This document shows positions 46,209-54,704 of a stretch of DNA of 55,050 nt, piece by piece. The notes beneath the pieces were generated by a model. That model had not been told where the DNA came from. It did no database searches and saw only the letters and a list, made by a program, of their open reading frames with translations. Positions within the stretch are counted from its first letter, which is position 1. Every line of letters starts with the position of its first letter. A program made the translations under genes and the position numbers. The stretch comes from Oligoflexia bacterium (GTDB lineage Bacteria; Bdellovibrionota; UBA1018): NCBI GenBank assembly GCA_903881565.1, contig CAIRTR010000323.1:1-55050 (forward strand), given 5' to 3'.

Positions 46209-46771
46209 TCGATCAGTTTCCCCAATTTTAGCAACTGAGAGCTCAATTCGAGACCCTCTTCTTTTGCTTGGTGTAAATTTATTTCAAACCGCAAACGCTC
46301 ATCAACGGTATAAAAATTAACGATTGCGCCTTCGAGGGCTAGCCCCTCTTCATAGGTAACGGACAAACAACGGCATCCCTTTAATTTTTTTAGGGCCGCA
46401 CTGGGGGTGTGTGCAACATCCGGAATTAGCACGACAATTTCACCTCGAGTTTGTTCCAGCTTTGCCATGGCCGCCGACTGAACCTCTACCTCAAAGTCGT
46501 TGAGTTTTTTGGCCCCGATGAGGGTCTTCAAATCCTCAGCAAGACTGTCATTATCCACTACGATAAGCTTGATCCTATGCTCTTTGGGCTTCTTGGAAAC
46601 CAGGCTTTTCCATTGGGTAAATTTGGAGATATTCCAGATGAAGGCACTCAAGAGTTTTGTTTCTGAAGTGGTGTAAGAATGAATTTCATTCGCGCCCGTT
46701 TGGAGCGGCAGGAGCGAGGCGAGGAGAGAGGCGAGTAGCGAGGTAAGGAGGATAAAAAGTATTTTTTGCAT
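46205..46771 (-). CDS. YfiR-family periplasmic protein (DUF4154)
   Basis: 188 residues from ATG 46771, 23 bases after the receptor gene stop; a longer start would run into that gene. The signal peptide is a Leu/Ser/Ala repeat (LLTSLLASLLASLLPL), built from degenerate 12-base units. The YfiR pattern follows: LLSAFIWNISKFTQWKS, then IKLIVVDNDSLAEDLKTL, EIVVLIPDVAHTP, RCLSVTYEEGLALEGAIVNF and a final LRFEINLHQAKEEGLELSSQ. In Pseudomonas, YfiR binds the periplasmic part of YfiN and holds it inactive. Here the only protein with a YfiN-like sensor is the kinase encoded next. The usual CRC-type cysteine pair is present as GCRC. Confidence 0.88.
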   Translation of the reverse strand: MQKILFILLTSLLASLLASLLPLQTGANEIHSYTTSETKLLSAFIWNISKFTQWKSLVSKKPKEHRIKLIVVDNDSLAEDLKTLIGAKKLNDFEVEVQSAAMAKLEQTRGEIVVLIPDVAHTPSAALKKLKGCRCLSVTYEEGLALEGAIVNFYTVDERLRFEINLHQAKEEGLELSSQLLKLGKLIE

Positions 46772-46794
46772 TATTTTCTTCGGTTGAAAAAGTT

Positions 46795-48792
46795 TTAGAG
46801 CTTTACTTGATACCCAATCTTCAGCACCCAATCCCGGGAGGGCCCAGGCACGGGAGGGTGCCCGCCGTCGTAGGGCTGAATAAATCTAAAGTCTTGATCC
46901 AAAAGATTATAGACGCCTATGCCTGCGGATAATCCGGGAGTAAAAAGGTCAGTGCGTTCCAAGAACACGTTTGTCAAAGCCGTGGGGTTGAAGGAGCGTA
47001 CGCTCAAACCCGTGGCGCTACCGGCATCATAGTCAAAACCAAATCGGCGAGATAAGAAGGTCACGTTTGTGTTGAGGCGCGTGTGGTCGTCAAATAATTT
47101 GAAATTTACGTTGAGCGAGACTTTGTGATTGGCCATCCCCAAAAGCGAATCGGGATGATCTGGAACCTGGTAATCGATGGGTTCCTGCGCTTTGGTGTGA
47201 AAATAAGAATAATTCAGATCGATATAGCCCCAGCTGGGCCTTATCTTATAGTCCCATTCAAGCCCATACGTGCCTGTTTCGCTGCTGTTTTCGTAGGTTT
47301 CGGCCCCACTCGAATAGCCATATATGATCGGATCCGTGAGTGAGATGGTATAAGCGTTGAGGGTCGTAAACATGGTTTGCGAGAGGCGATAACCGATCTC
47401 CGTTTCAGCCACTTTTGTCGTCTCGGGTTTTAGACTGGAGTTTGCTCTTAGATTTTCAATTCCCGGCGCTCTAAAACCCCAGCTATAAATGAGTTTCGTA
47501 TGAAAATCGCCGATTTGTTTGACAGCGCTGAAGCGGGGCACAAAAGCCTGACCCCCGCTATTTTGACTTTGGTAGCGGCCCCCGAAGGTAAGATTTGCAA
47601 ATTCAGGGGTCCAGTCAACTTCTGTAAACGCCGCATGGCTATAGTAGGAGATTTCGTTGCGGCTATTGGGAAAGGTGCGCTCAGTGAAGTCATGAGCTCT
47701 TTGCATTGCGCCTTCACCGCCGAGGTGAAAAATAAGCTGCGGATTTAGTTCTGCTCTCAAAGACAATTGGCCTTTTATTTCCTGCGCCTTAACGTCGTAA
47801 AAAAGTCCAGGAACCGTAACACTCTCTGGGTTGGTAGAGTTCCAGGGGATATTTTGTTTTAGATGGATTTCAGGCGATAACGAAACAGTCTGAGAAACGG
47901 GCGCGGTGTATTTTGCGCCCAATAGAATGGATTCAAAATTATTGCGTACCGCAAGGGGCGCGTTCGTGCCGTAGGCGGTTTTATCGGTTGTGTTAAAATG
48001 GTCGTAGATGAGCCGAAAGATCCAGCGGTCATTGGAGAGGCCTAAGTTTACAAAGGCGGGATTGAGGTTTGAATTTCCCTTTAAGTTAAAAGTGTCCCCC
48101 AGATTATCCGTAAAATCGCGTTCACTTCGGTTGCCTTGGCCAATAAAGCCATAGCCGCTTACGTTCCATTCTCCAAATTTTTTAGCGTAACCAAAACCCA
48201 AGTATCGTTGAGCAAACGTTTGGCTCATTTGCCCATAAGTTCCGTTTATAACAAAGCCGTCCAGTTCTGAGGCGCCTTTGGTGATGATATTAATCACGGC
48301 GAGTTCGGCATAGCCTCCGTGAGCGGCAGAGCCCGGGCCTCGAATCACCTCGAGCCGACTAATAGAGTCGACTGGAAAATGATTGCCCATTTGAAGGGTG
48401 TTGAATGAGATTTCGTTCATTTCCTCGCCATCAATCAACAAGAGCACTTTGCCTTCATGAGCCCACATCCCGCGCACGGCGATGCCTACGGTGCCTTGAG
48501 TGTCGGTTGCGAGAGAGAGTCCGGGGACAAGATTTAAGACATCAATGAGGTCTCGGGCGCCCATGTTTTTGATCTCTTCGGCGGTCACGACAGTCACGAT
48601 GGCGGGGGTTGATTGTATGGCCTTTTTCTCTCGGGTTGCGCCAGAGATTTTGACGTTCATTAAATCCTCCAGGCTCATGGAGTTTATTTCGGAACTTGGT
48701 TCTGAGGGCACCTCACAGTGACCCAAAGTGGACAAAGAGGGGAGAAGGGCTAAGCCGAGCGAAACATAGGAGAGGGCAAGGATTGGATTCAT
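46795..48792 (-). CDS. TonB-dependent outer-membrane receptor
   Basis: 665 residues from ATG 48792. Signal peptide to about TLGHC. The N-terminal segment MSLEDLMNVKISGATREKKA is typical of one receptor subclass that often lies beside YfiR genes. The plug domain has TPAIVTVVTAEEIKNMGARD, LIDVLNLVPGLSL, IAVRGMWAHEGKVLLLIDG and the RLEVIRGPGSAAHGGYAELA block. The barrel covers about 170-665 and ends in a hydrophobic strand (DWVLKIGYQVKL). It imports a ligand (siderophore, vitamin or other) using TonB energy; no ExbBD/TonB gene is in view. No long N-terminal signalling domain is present, so signalling would go through YfiR. It is the first gene of the operon. Confidence 0.92.
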   Translation of the reverse strand: MNPILALSYVSLGLALLPSLSTLGHCEVPSEPSSEINSMSLEDLMNVKISGATREKKAIQSTPAIVTVVTAEEIKNMGARDLIDVLNLVPGLSLATDTQGTVGIAVRGMWAHEGKVLLLIDGEEMNEISFNTLQMGNHFPVDSISRLEVIRGPGSAAHGGYAELAVINIITKGASELDGFVINGTYGQMSQTFAQRYLGFGYAKKFGEWNVSGYGFIGQGNRSERDFTDNLGDTFNLKGNSNLNPAFVNLGLSNDRWIFRLIYDHFNTTDKTAYGTNAPLAVRNNFESILLGAKYTAPVSQTVSLSPEIHLKQNIPWNSTNPESVTVPGLFYDVKAQEIKGQLSLRAELNPQLIFHLGGEGAMQRAHDFTERTFPNSRNEISYYSHAAFTEVDWTPEFANLTFGGRYQSQNSGGQAFVPRFSAVKQIGDFHTKLIYSWGFRAPGIENLRANSSLKPETTKVAETEIGYRLSQTMFTTLNAYTISLTDPIIYGYSSGAETYENSSETGTYGLEWDYKIRPSWGYIDLNYSYFHTKAQEPIDYQVPDHPDSLLGMANHKVSLNVNFKLFDDHTRLNTNVTFLSRRFGFDYDAGSATGLSVRSFNPTALTNVFLERTDLFTPGLSAGIGVYNLLDQDFRFIQPYDGGHPPVPGPSRDWVLKIGYQVKL

Positions 48793-48958
48793 ATTCTGTT
48801 CTTTCGGAAGAATGCGTCCGGAAGCTAAATTATTTTGATAAACCAAAGACTTGTCAAATTTTTGTGGTGTTTGTGATGTTGGAGGTGCGGGTCTTAGTGT
48901 TTCATTGTGTCAAAGTATTTTACTCAAGTATCGTGTGATCTGGTCGATAAGGGATATT
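48793..48958. promoter_or_regulatory. Divergent promoter region between receptor operon and response regulator
   Basis: 166 bases between the start codons of the receptor and the response regulator. AT-rich parts and TTGTC-type words are present, but no clear operator or riboswitch. It must carry at least two promoters, so a shared regulator is possible. Confidence 0.4.
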
Positions 48959-49711
48959 ATGGGTGTTTCACTTTCTGGCCTTAGAATTCTTGTCGCCGAT
49001 GACGAAGTTGAACTGCGAACCATCTTGAAAGAAGAATTAGAGTATGAAGGGGCAACTGTTTTTGTCGCTGAAAACGGGCTCGTGGCCTATGAAATTGCGC
49101 GCCGAGAAAACGTCGACTTGATCGTCAGCGATGTGCGCATGCCAGGGGGCAGTGGCATTGATTTACTCGATAAAATCAAGGCCAACAATATTTATCAGCC
49201 CGTTGTGCTTTTTATAACCGGCTATTCGGATCTTGCGCTGGATGAGTCATACGCAAAAGGGGCCGACGCCGTATTTTCAAAACCATTCAAGATCTCGCAG
49301 ATTATTGAGGTGATTCAGAAATTATCGAGCCCGTTTTCCAAACGGTATGCTGTGCCGCCTTCTGTCGAAGCAAAGCAAGTCGTCGTGAAAATCTATCATG
49401 ATTTGAAACAGGCGATTTTGGAACAGCATTTACAGATTGGTCGCGGCGGCATTTTTCTTCAAGTGGAAGATGCTGGAAAACTTGATAAAACTGCGGACTG
49501 TGCTCTCAATATTACTTTTGAACTAGGTCCGGTTTTAGATATTCAGTTTACCGGTTTGATCCGCTGGACTCGCGGCAAAGATGAAGCCGATAAACGTCCG
49601 GGGATCGGGGTGGAATTTAAGTATCTCCCACCCGCATGCCAAAAAATCCTTGAAGCAATTATTTTGGAAACCGATCCAGTTCCTTCAATCCCTATTGGCC
49701 GGCGGTGCTAA
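48959..49711 (+). CDS. Response regulator with receiver and PilZ-like domains
   Basis: 250 residues from ATG 48959, with AAGGGA six bases upstream. The receiver domain (1-125) has Asp14/Asp15 in LVADDE, phospho-acceptor Asp58 in LIVSDVRMPGG, Thr87 in FITGYS and Lys108 in VFSKPF, so it is intact. Residues about 140-245 have a PilZ-like barrel: HLQIGRGGIFLQVED, then LDIQFTGLIRWTRGKDEADK and RPGIGVEFKYLPPACQ. The RxxxR part is not obvious, so c-di-GMP binding is uncertain. A receiver joined to PilZ is common in Bdellovibrio and Myxococcus types. It is divergent from the receptor operon and is the likely partner of its kinase. Confidence 0.85.
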   Translation: MGVSLSGLRILVADDEVELRTILKEELEYEGATVFVAENGLVAYEIARRENVDLIVSDVRMPGGSGIDLLDKIKANNIYQPVVLFITGYSDLALDESYAKGADAVFSKPFKISQIIEVIQKLSSPFSKRYAVPPSVEAKQVVVKIYHDLKQAILEQHLQIGRGGIFLQVEDAGKLDKTADCALNITFELGPVLDIQFTGLIRWTRGKDEADKRPGIGVEFKYLPPACQKILEAIILETDPVPSIPIGRRC

Positions 49712-50076
49712 GCAGCCTTCTTGAGGCCGTCCGAAGCTTTCGACGTATAAACAAAGCAGTTAAATCCTTGCGGCCCTTTAGTGGTCGCGAGAATGAGTCC
49801 CGTTTCTTTGCCGCCGACTGAGTATTCTTTAAGCACCACCGCAGAGGAACCATGCTCTTCTGTGAGTTTGACGAATTCTTTGGCAGCTTTTCGTGTAAAA
49901 TCGCCCGAAATTTTGTACTTCTGGCCACTTACCGAATACTTGAATACCAAGACGATCGATTTATTTTCCTTGAGCTTATGGGCGCCATCGAGTTGGACAG
50001 CGTCGGGTTTGTCCTTGAGAAACTTTTTGAGGTAAAAATAGAGCGCGTCTTCGGATTGTAAGTGTAGTAGTTCCAT
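49708..50076 (-). CDS. Hypothetical protein
   Basis: 122 residues, no signal peptide. Start ATG 50076. A small alpha/beta protein with basic character: YLKKFLKDKPDAVQLDGAHK, SIVLVFKYSVSGQKYKISGD and ATTKGPQGFNCFVYTSKASD. No family recognised. Its stop overlaps the response regulator stop by four bases on the other strand. Confidence 0.6.
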   Translation of the reverse strand: MELLHLQSEDALYFYLKKFLKDKPDAVQLDGAHKLKENKSIVLVFKYSVSGQKYKISGDFTRKAAKEFVKLTEEHGSSAVVLKEYSVGGKETGLILATTKGPQGFNCFVYTSKASDGLKKAA

Positions 50077-50205
50077 AACTGCATGTATCGGTTGTTTGGC
50101 TTAAAAAGTGAGGGTTATTTGGGCCCTTGTTTTTCTTCAGTTTTTGCATAAATGGTAAAAAAAAGAACTCAACCAAAGCCTTCAAAAATCCGAAAAATAA
50201 GAGTG

Positions 50206-51129
50206 ATGAAGCTGTATCGACTTGCCCCATTTGCAATTTTCGTGGTGTACCTGCTGGGCATTTTTGCCGCCCAATTCGCGCTTGGAGCGAATCTCTCAAG
50301 CCTCATTTTCGTTTCCGATCTCGACGACACGATTCGCGTCTCCCAGATCCTTTCCCGCACGGATCATCACCTCAATACGGCCGTCAATTATACCTCCTCA
50401 AAAATGCCCTTTAGCCATATGCCGGAGCTCTACTCGCAGCTTTTAGCCGACGGAGCGGGTTTCCAATATGTCTCCTCAATCCCCAAACCTATCAGTGGCA
50501 TGGGAGAGCGGTTTATTAAGAATTCAGGATTCCCGGCGGGAAAGCTTTGGTCTCGCGAAGGGAAAACTAAAGCGGATCATAAGATCTCCTCCATCCGAGA
50601 GATTATGCGACAGAATCCTGATCATAAGTTAGTTCTGCTCGGCGATAATGGTGAACATGATCCTGAGATATTCGCTGAGATTCTCAAAGACTCTTACATG
50701 GGGCCGCGGGTTGAAGCTGCCTTCATCCACGAACTCTATGCAAAAAATGAGACCCTCCCTGCCGGAGAAAAGCCGTTTTTCACCGCCGGTGATCTTGCCG
50801 TGAGCTTAAACGAAAAGGGCCTTTTAGAGCGTGATGCTGCTTTGAAGATTCTTAAGCGTACGGTGCGATCGCTTCATCCTGATCCTGGGCTGAAAGCCCA
50901 GAGCCGACAGCATTTGACGTATCCCTTCTTTGCCGAGGCGCCCGAAGAAAGGCTACGGGCGGTGCTCACTCCGCTCTCAGCAAACACCCCTGACGCCGAG
51001 ATAAAGGGAGAGATGAGCCATCTCCAAAATGCACTCGTGAGCAGAGCTCAACACACGAAGCCTTTGGGTTGCCTGAGGAATCTACTTCTTCGCCTCGCGA
51101 TAGGGATTAAGGGTATCAGAACCCCGTAA
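50206..51129 (+). CDS. Exported App1-type (DUF2183) HAD phosphatase
   Basis: 307 residues from ATG 50206, preceded by AAGAG; an upstream ATG at 50152 would add a basic leader. Signal peptide up to about FALGA. The HAD motif I is DLDDT at 38-42 (nucleophile Asp38, acid Asp40) in LIFVSDLDDTIRVS. Motif II is a Ser in FQYVSSIPKPIS, and motif III/IV includes HKISSIREIM and LVLLGDNGEHDPEIF. This is the App1 phosphatidate phosphatase catalytic domain, which in yeast dephosphorylates phosphatidic acid. Here it would act in the periplasm; the substrate may be a phospholipid, also from prey or host, but this is inference. Its end overlaps the convergent protease gene by 14 bases. Confidence 0.8.
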   Translation: MKLYRLAPFAIFVVYLLGIFAAQFALGANLSSLIFVSDLDDTIRVSQILSRTDHHLNTAVNYTSSKMPFSHMPELYSQLLADGAGFQYVSSIPKPISGMGERFIKNSGFPAGKLWSREGKTKADHKISSIREIMRQNPDHKLVLLGDNGEHDPEIFAEILKDSYMGPRVEAAFIHELYAKNETLPAGEKPFFTAGDLAVSLNEKGLLERDAALKILKRTVRSLHPDPGLKAQSRQHLTYPFFAEAPEERLRAVLTPLSANTPDAEIKGEMSHLQNALVSRAQHTKPLGCLRNLLLRLAIGIKGIRTP

Positions 51130-53332
51130 CCAGACACTGAAGATCATCGGACGAGTAGATTTTCAGTGGGCTCAGGATCTCCGTGATCATCTTGCGAAGA
51201 TCTTCTAGGTTAGAGAGAACTTTGGCGCGAGCCTCATCCGTCTCTTTGGCAAGTGCTTCCGCCTGGAGAGTCGGATCGCAGAGTTGGGTCTTAAGGCGAT
51301 CAAGGACGTAGGCTTTCACGCTTGAAGCGTCAGCTGGCCTGCCCGGTTTACCAAAGAAGTTGGTCCATCCTAAGGAGGTCTGTTCTGCACTCCATGCATA
51401 AGAAGCGATGCCGAAAACGGCGACGTTCATCTGGCCGGACATGTCTTCAATAGTCCAAACAGGCGCGGATTTTTCGCTGCGGGCAATCAGGCGGTCTATG
51501 CCTTTTTTGAGGCGAGATTCATAATAGGAAAACGGATCATTCGTGCCATCGTCGCGCGAACACTCGGCAGAGGCCGCTTGTTCATCAGCCGAAGCCGCGT
51601 CCTCATCCGTACAAAATTCAGTGGTGATCTCCGGACGCGCACCTGTGTAGCCGTAGCGAATGGCCATGGCGTCATAGGGACCGATGCCGTCGAGATAGCG
51701 GAAATCTCGGTTCAGATACTCCATCACTGAGCGCGAAACTTTGCCCTGCTCCTTGTGATCGGCCGCGCCTAGGTTTCCACGAAAATTATGACGAAGGCCG
51801 AGGTTGTGTCCCATTTCGTGCTCAACCATATCCCGAAAATATCCGGCCATGTAGGCATCATAAGTGTAGCCTTCAGGGAGATCATCAAAATCGTCTTGCT
51901 GCATGAGGGGATCATGCAATCCAGGATTCTGAGAGTTGATCCGGAAATCGAGGTGTTTCCCCAAGTTTAGGGTGATCAGTTGCGTTTGCGATTCTCGGGT
52001 CAGCGCCTGTGCCTCTTTGTGAAACGCCAAAACTAATTCCTCTGCTTCAGTAATTTGCCCCAAAGCTTTCAAAGCCTGAGCCTCTGCGGAAACTTTGAAC
52101 CATTTTTTGTACATGCTCACGATCTGAGGACCCTGAATCAAAATATTAGCTGACATCGTCTCGCCGGAGAACTGGTTAGCCATGGAGGGCCCCAGGCCGC
52201 CGTAGCCCGCTTTATTAACAAGGTCCCATTCAATGATGTTGAAGCGAATATCGCCAGTTACCAGAAACTCATTTCTAGGGTCGGTTTCAGGAACAAACTC
52301 ATATTCAAGCAGATCATGCCCAAAGATAGGATTCAGATTCTGATTCCATTCATCAAAAGAGGCCTTGAAGTGGGGTTGGTATTCTTCTGGAATATGTTTC
52401 AAATAATACTTAACAGGCGCCGCTACAGTATCCACAGCATTATAAGGATTCGTAGACGGAAAACGCGTAATTTTATTATCCGCAGCGCGCTCGGTTGTGA
52501 AAAAGCCAACGCCCGGAGTTTGCGAACGTGAAACAAATGCCGGATTAAAAGAAGAGGCCAGCTTCAAATACCATCGTACCGTAATGTCCGTGCCTGGTGC
52601 GGGTTTGTTTTCTTCGGTCTTTAGAGGAATCATGTGGGTTTGAACGTCAAAGACCAGGGTCGAGAGCGAATAATCAAAAAGCAGAGTCTCAGAGGCGACA
52701 GAAATAAGGTGAAGGGCCTCTCCATCGGGGTCAAGCATTCCCATCAGATTCAAGCGGGTACCCAGTTCTGAAAGATCCAGGATTAGTTCGCCGTTTTGGG
52801 TGTCAAATCCCGCCACCTTCAGGGTAAAAAGGGAGATGCGGTTTGAGGTTTCAGAGCAATTCTCCGAACAGCCGACAAGAGCGAGCTCTTTGCTTGCGGC
52901 TGAATAGGAAAGTTTGACGTGCAGGGGAGGAAGATCGGTCAGTTTAAGTCCACCGAGTCTAGCACTCTCGCGATCGCTCACGCCCGTGATGACGCCGCCA
53001 AAGATATATTGCTCTCCCAGCATCGGGAGGGGAATGCCCACCAGCAAAGAGGGGTTCAAAGAAGGCTCCGTGTTTGGCGTGTCTACCCGTGGTTCATCGC
53101 CCAAGGTAACCGCGCCAAGGCGAATTCGCTCTTGAAATGCGGATCGACCCAAAATACGGAACTGATGTTTGGAGTCACCGATTAATTGATTGGTTTTGGG
53201 ATCGCCGGCCTGCACCCGATTTGATGAGGGGAGGATCGATGCGGAAATCGATTTCTTCTGACACCCACTCAAACCCAGCACCGCAACCACGGATAATATT
53301 GCTAAACCGAATAACGAAATTTTCATGGGCAT
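51116..53332 (-). CDS. Zinc-dependent metalloprotease lipoprotein
   Basis: 738 residues; ATG 53326 is an equally good start two codons in. Lipobox VLGLSGC with Cys24 marks a lipoprotein. The extended zinc motif HEMGHNLGLRHN (about 504-515) fits HExxHxxGxxH, and SVMEYLN follows as the Met-turn. Before it lies a long helical insert (AEAQALKALGQITEAEELVL). The layout, with DPRNEFLVTGDIRFNIIEWD before the zinc site, resembles the large bacterial zinc-dependent metalloprotease family (DUF5117/DUF4953-like). The residues 24-330 are beta-rich and of unknown role. It should be anchored in the outer membrane or periplasm and may degrade protein outside the cell. Confidence 0.8.
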   Translation of the reverse strand: MPMKISLFGLAILSVVAVLGLSGCQKKSISASILPSSNRVQAGDPKTNQLIGDSKHQFRILGRSAFQERIRLGAVTLGDEPRVDTPNTEPSLNPSLLVGIPLPMLGEQYIFGGVITGVSDRESARLGGLKLTDLPPLHVKLSYSAASKELALVGCSENCSETSNRISLFTLKVAGFDTQNGELILDLSELGTRLNLMGMLDPDGEALHLISVASETLLFDYSLSTLVFDVQTHMIPLKTEENKPAPGTDITVRWYLKLASSFNPAFVSRSQTPGVGFFTTERAADNKITRFPSTNPYNAVDTVAAPVKYYLKHIPEEYQPHFKASFDEWNQNLNPIFGHDLLEYEFVPETDPRNEFLVTGDIRFNIIEWDLVNKAGYGGLGPSMANQFSGETMSANILIQGPQIVSMYKKWFKVSAEAQALKALGQITEAEELVLAFHKEAQALTRESQTQLITLNLGKHLDFRINSQNPGLHDPLMQQDDFDDLPEGYTYDAYMAGYFRDMVEHEMGHNLGLRHNFRGNLGAADHKEQGKVSRSVMEYLNRDFRYLDGIGPYDAMAIRYGYTGARPEITTEFCTDEDAASADEQAASAECSRDDGTNDPFSYYESRLKKGIDRLIARSEKSAPVWTIEDMSGQMNVAVFGIASYAWSAEQTSLGWTNFFGKPGRPADASSVKAYVLDRLKTQLCDPTLQAEALAKETDEARAKVLSNLEDLRKMITEILSPLKIYSSDDLQCLVTGF

Positions 53333-53504
53333 GACCTACCATAGAAGGTGGCCCGCCACAAATTTTGCTTTACTGGCGGAATCCCGTACATTTCAGGGGG
53401 TTATAGTGGGCGACTGGGCTTGAGCCTGCATCTGCGCTTGTATAACCCACTCCTGCCCTCTAAACTTATGGATAAGCGCAAAGAACAAACGGAGGAGTAA
53501 GAAA

Positions 53505-53853
53505 ATGAATGACCATCCACCTTCTGAATCTCTGAAACCCGTTCCGGCTTTTTGCCCAACGTGTGGGCAAAAGTTGGGGGTTGATGCCTTGCTTAAGCCT
53601 GCTCCGGCCCGGTTTTATCGGTGAGCTTATCGGTGATCTGGATCATTATGTAAAAGAGCACTTCAGCGATGAAGAACAATTAATGAAAAAATTCGGTTAC
53701 CCCACTCTGGCCGCACATCAAGAGTTTAAAGACGGGATCTTTGACTTAAGGGGACTGTTGAATTTTGTCGTGCATTGGTTTTTAGAGCATGTGCAGGGCA
53801 CGGACCGAAACTTTGGGACTTGGGCCGCTCAACAAAATTCAAAACCCGTTTAG
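53505..53853 (+). pseudogene. Decayed bacteriohemerythrin gene
   Basis: A strong ribosome-binding site (GGAGG) precedes ATG 53505, whose short frame reads PAFCPTCGQKLGVDALLKP and stops at 53623. From about 53612 another frame reads GELIGDLDHYVKEHFSDEEQ then LMKKFGYPTLAAHQEF, matching the second half of hemerythrin (HFxxEExxM, YPxxxxH). The end WFLEHVQGTDRNF supplies H and D ligands. The first half, including the first iron-binding His, is lost together with the frame, and the second His of the usual HxxxH is replaced. The product cannot bind two irons. The CPTCG beginning suggests that the parent had an N-terminal zinc ribbon. Confidence 0.6.
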
Positions 53854-53864
53854 CTATAGTTTTT

Positions 53865-54617
53865 TTAAAACGAAAAGCCAGTGTACAAAAAGCCCGTAAT
53901 ACCCGGATCAACTGCGCCCACATAAGTGCCGGTGGTTTGGCCACTTTGGGAAGGCAGTGCGTCTGCATTGATGATCCCGAGGTCTACACCGCCACCCAAT
54001 TTAAGCCCAATCACCCAGCCAAAGTGCTCTGCAAAGCGGTGAACATACATGGCATCGACCGTGCCTAGAAAAATAACTTCATTGCGCGTGGACGCTCCCG
54101 TAGATGATTGATTTTCGACACCAAAGCCAATCGAAAACATATTGCTCCCGTTGCAGCCAAAGCAAGTGGCGTCAGGGCGCCATTTGAGGGCACCCGTAAA
54201 GATGGTGCCGCCCAGGCTCCCACCGACCCCACCTTCAACAGTGATATTGGAAGTAATGTAGACTTCGATTTCGGCGTTGACCAGCGCGGGCAAGCCGATG
54301 CCGGCCTTAACGATGAAGTAGGGGTGGCCATAGTCTTTGCGGTCACTGGGGGGAACCGTGAGAGCGACTCCGCGCTCTGCGGCTGCTCGAAGGATTTCGT
54401 TGGCGCTGACTAATGTCACCGATACTCCAGGGCTCGACATAAGATCCGATACTGCGCCTGAGGTCAGGCTGACGGTGCTAAACTGGTCTGATACGGGTTG
54501 CGCATCAATTTGGATCATAGGCTGGATCATAGGCTGAATTAGGGTCGAGTCAGCGTGAACGCCTGAGGTTTGGATGAGGATTGTTGCCAAAATACCAGCA
54601 AAAAAAGAGGTTTTCAT
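53865..54617 (-). CDS. Exported beta-barrel-like protein
   Basis: 250 residues from ATG 54617. Signal peptide ends SGVHA. Next to it a 12-base tandem duplication gives LIQPMIQPMIQ. The C-terminal 160 residues are alternating strands: PYFIVKAGIGLPALVNAEIE, ITVEGGVGGSLGGTIFTGAL, MFSIGFGVENQSSTG, HFGWVIGLKLGGGVDLG, and the end FLYTGFSF with a terminal Phe indicates outer-membrane insertion. A small loop CFGC could form a disulfide. The function is unknown. Confidence 0.65.
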   Translation of the reverse strand: MKTSFFAGILATILIQTSGVHADSTLIQPMIQPMIQIDAQPVSDQFSTVSLTSGAVSDLMSSPGVSVTLVSANEILRAAAERGVALTVPPSDRKDYGHPYFIVKAGIGLPALVNAEIEVYITSNITVEGGVGGSLGGTIFTGALKWRPDATCFGCNGSNMFSIGFGVENQSSTGASTRNEVIFLGTVDAMYVHRFAEHFGWVIGLKLGGGVDLGIINADALPSQSGQTTGTYVGAVDPGITGFLYTGFSF

Positions 54618-54704
54618 GCAACGCGTTGTAAGCGATTGGGCCGCTTGAGTCAACTTTAAATTATCGTCGTGTAATCAGTAACTTGGCCTCGGAGGTTGGT
54701 TCGC

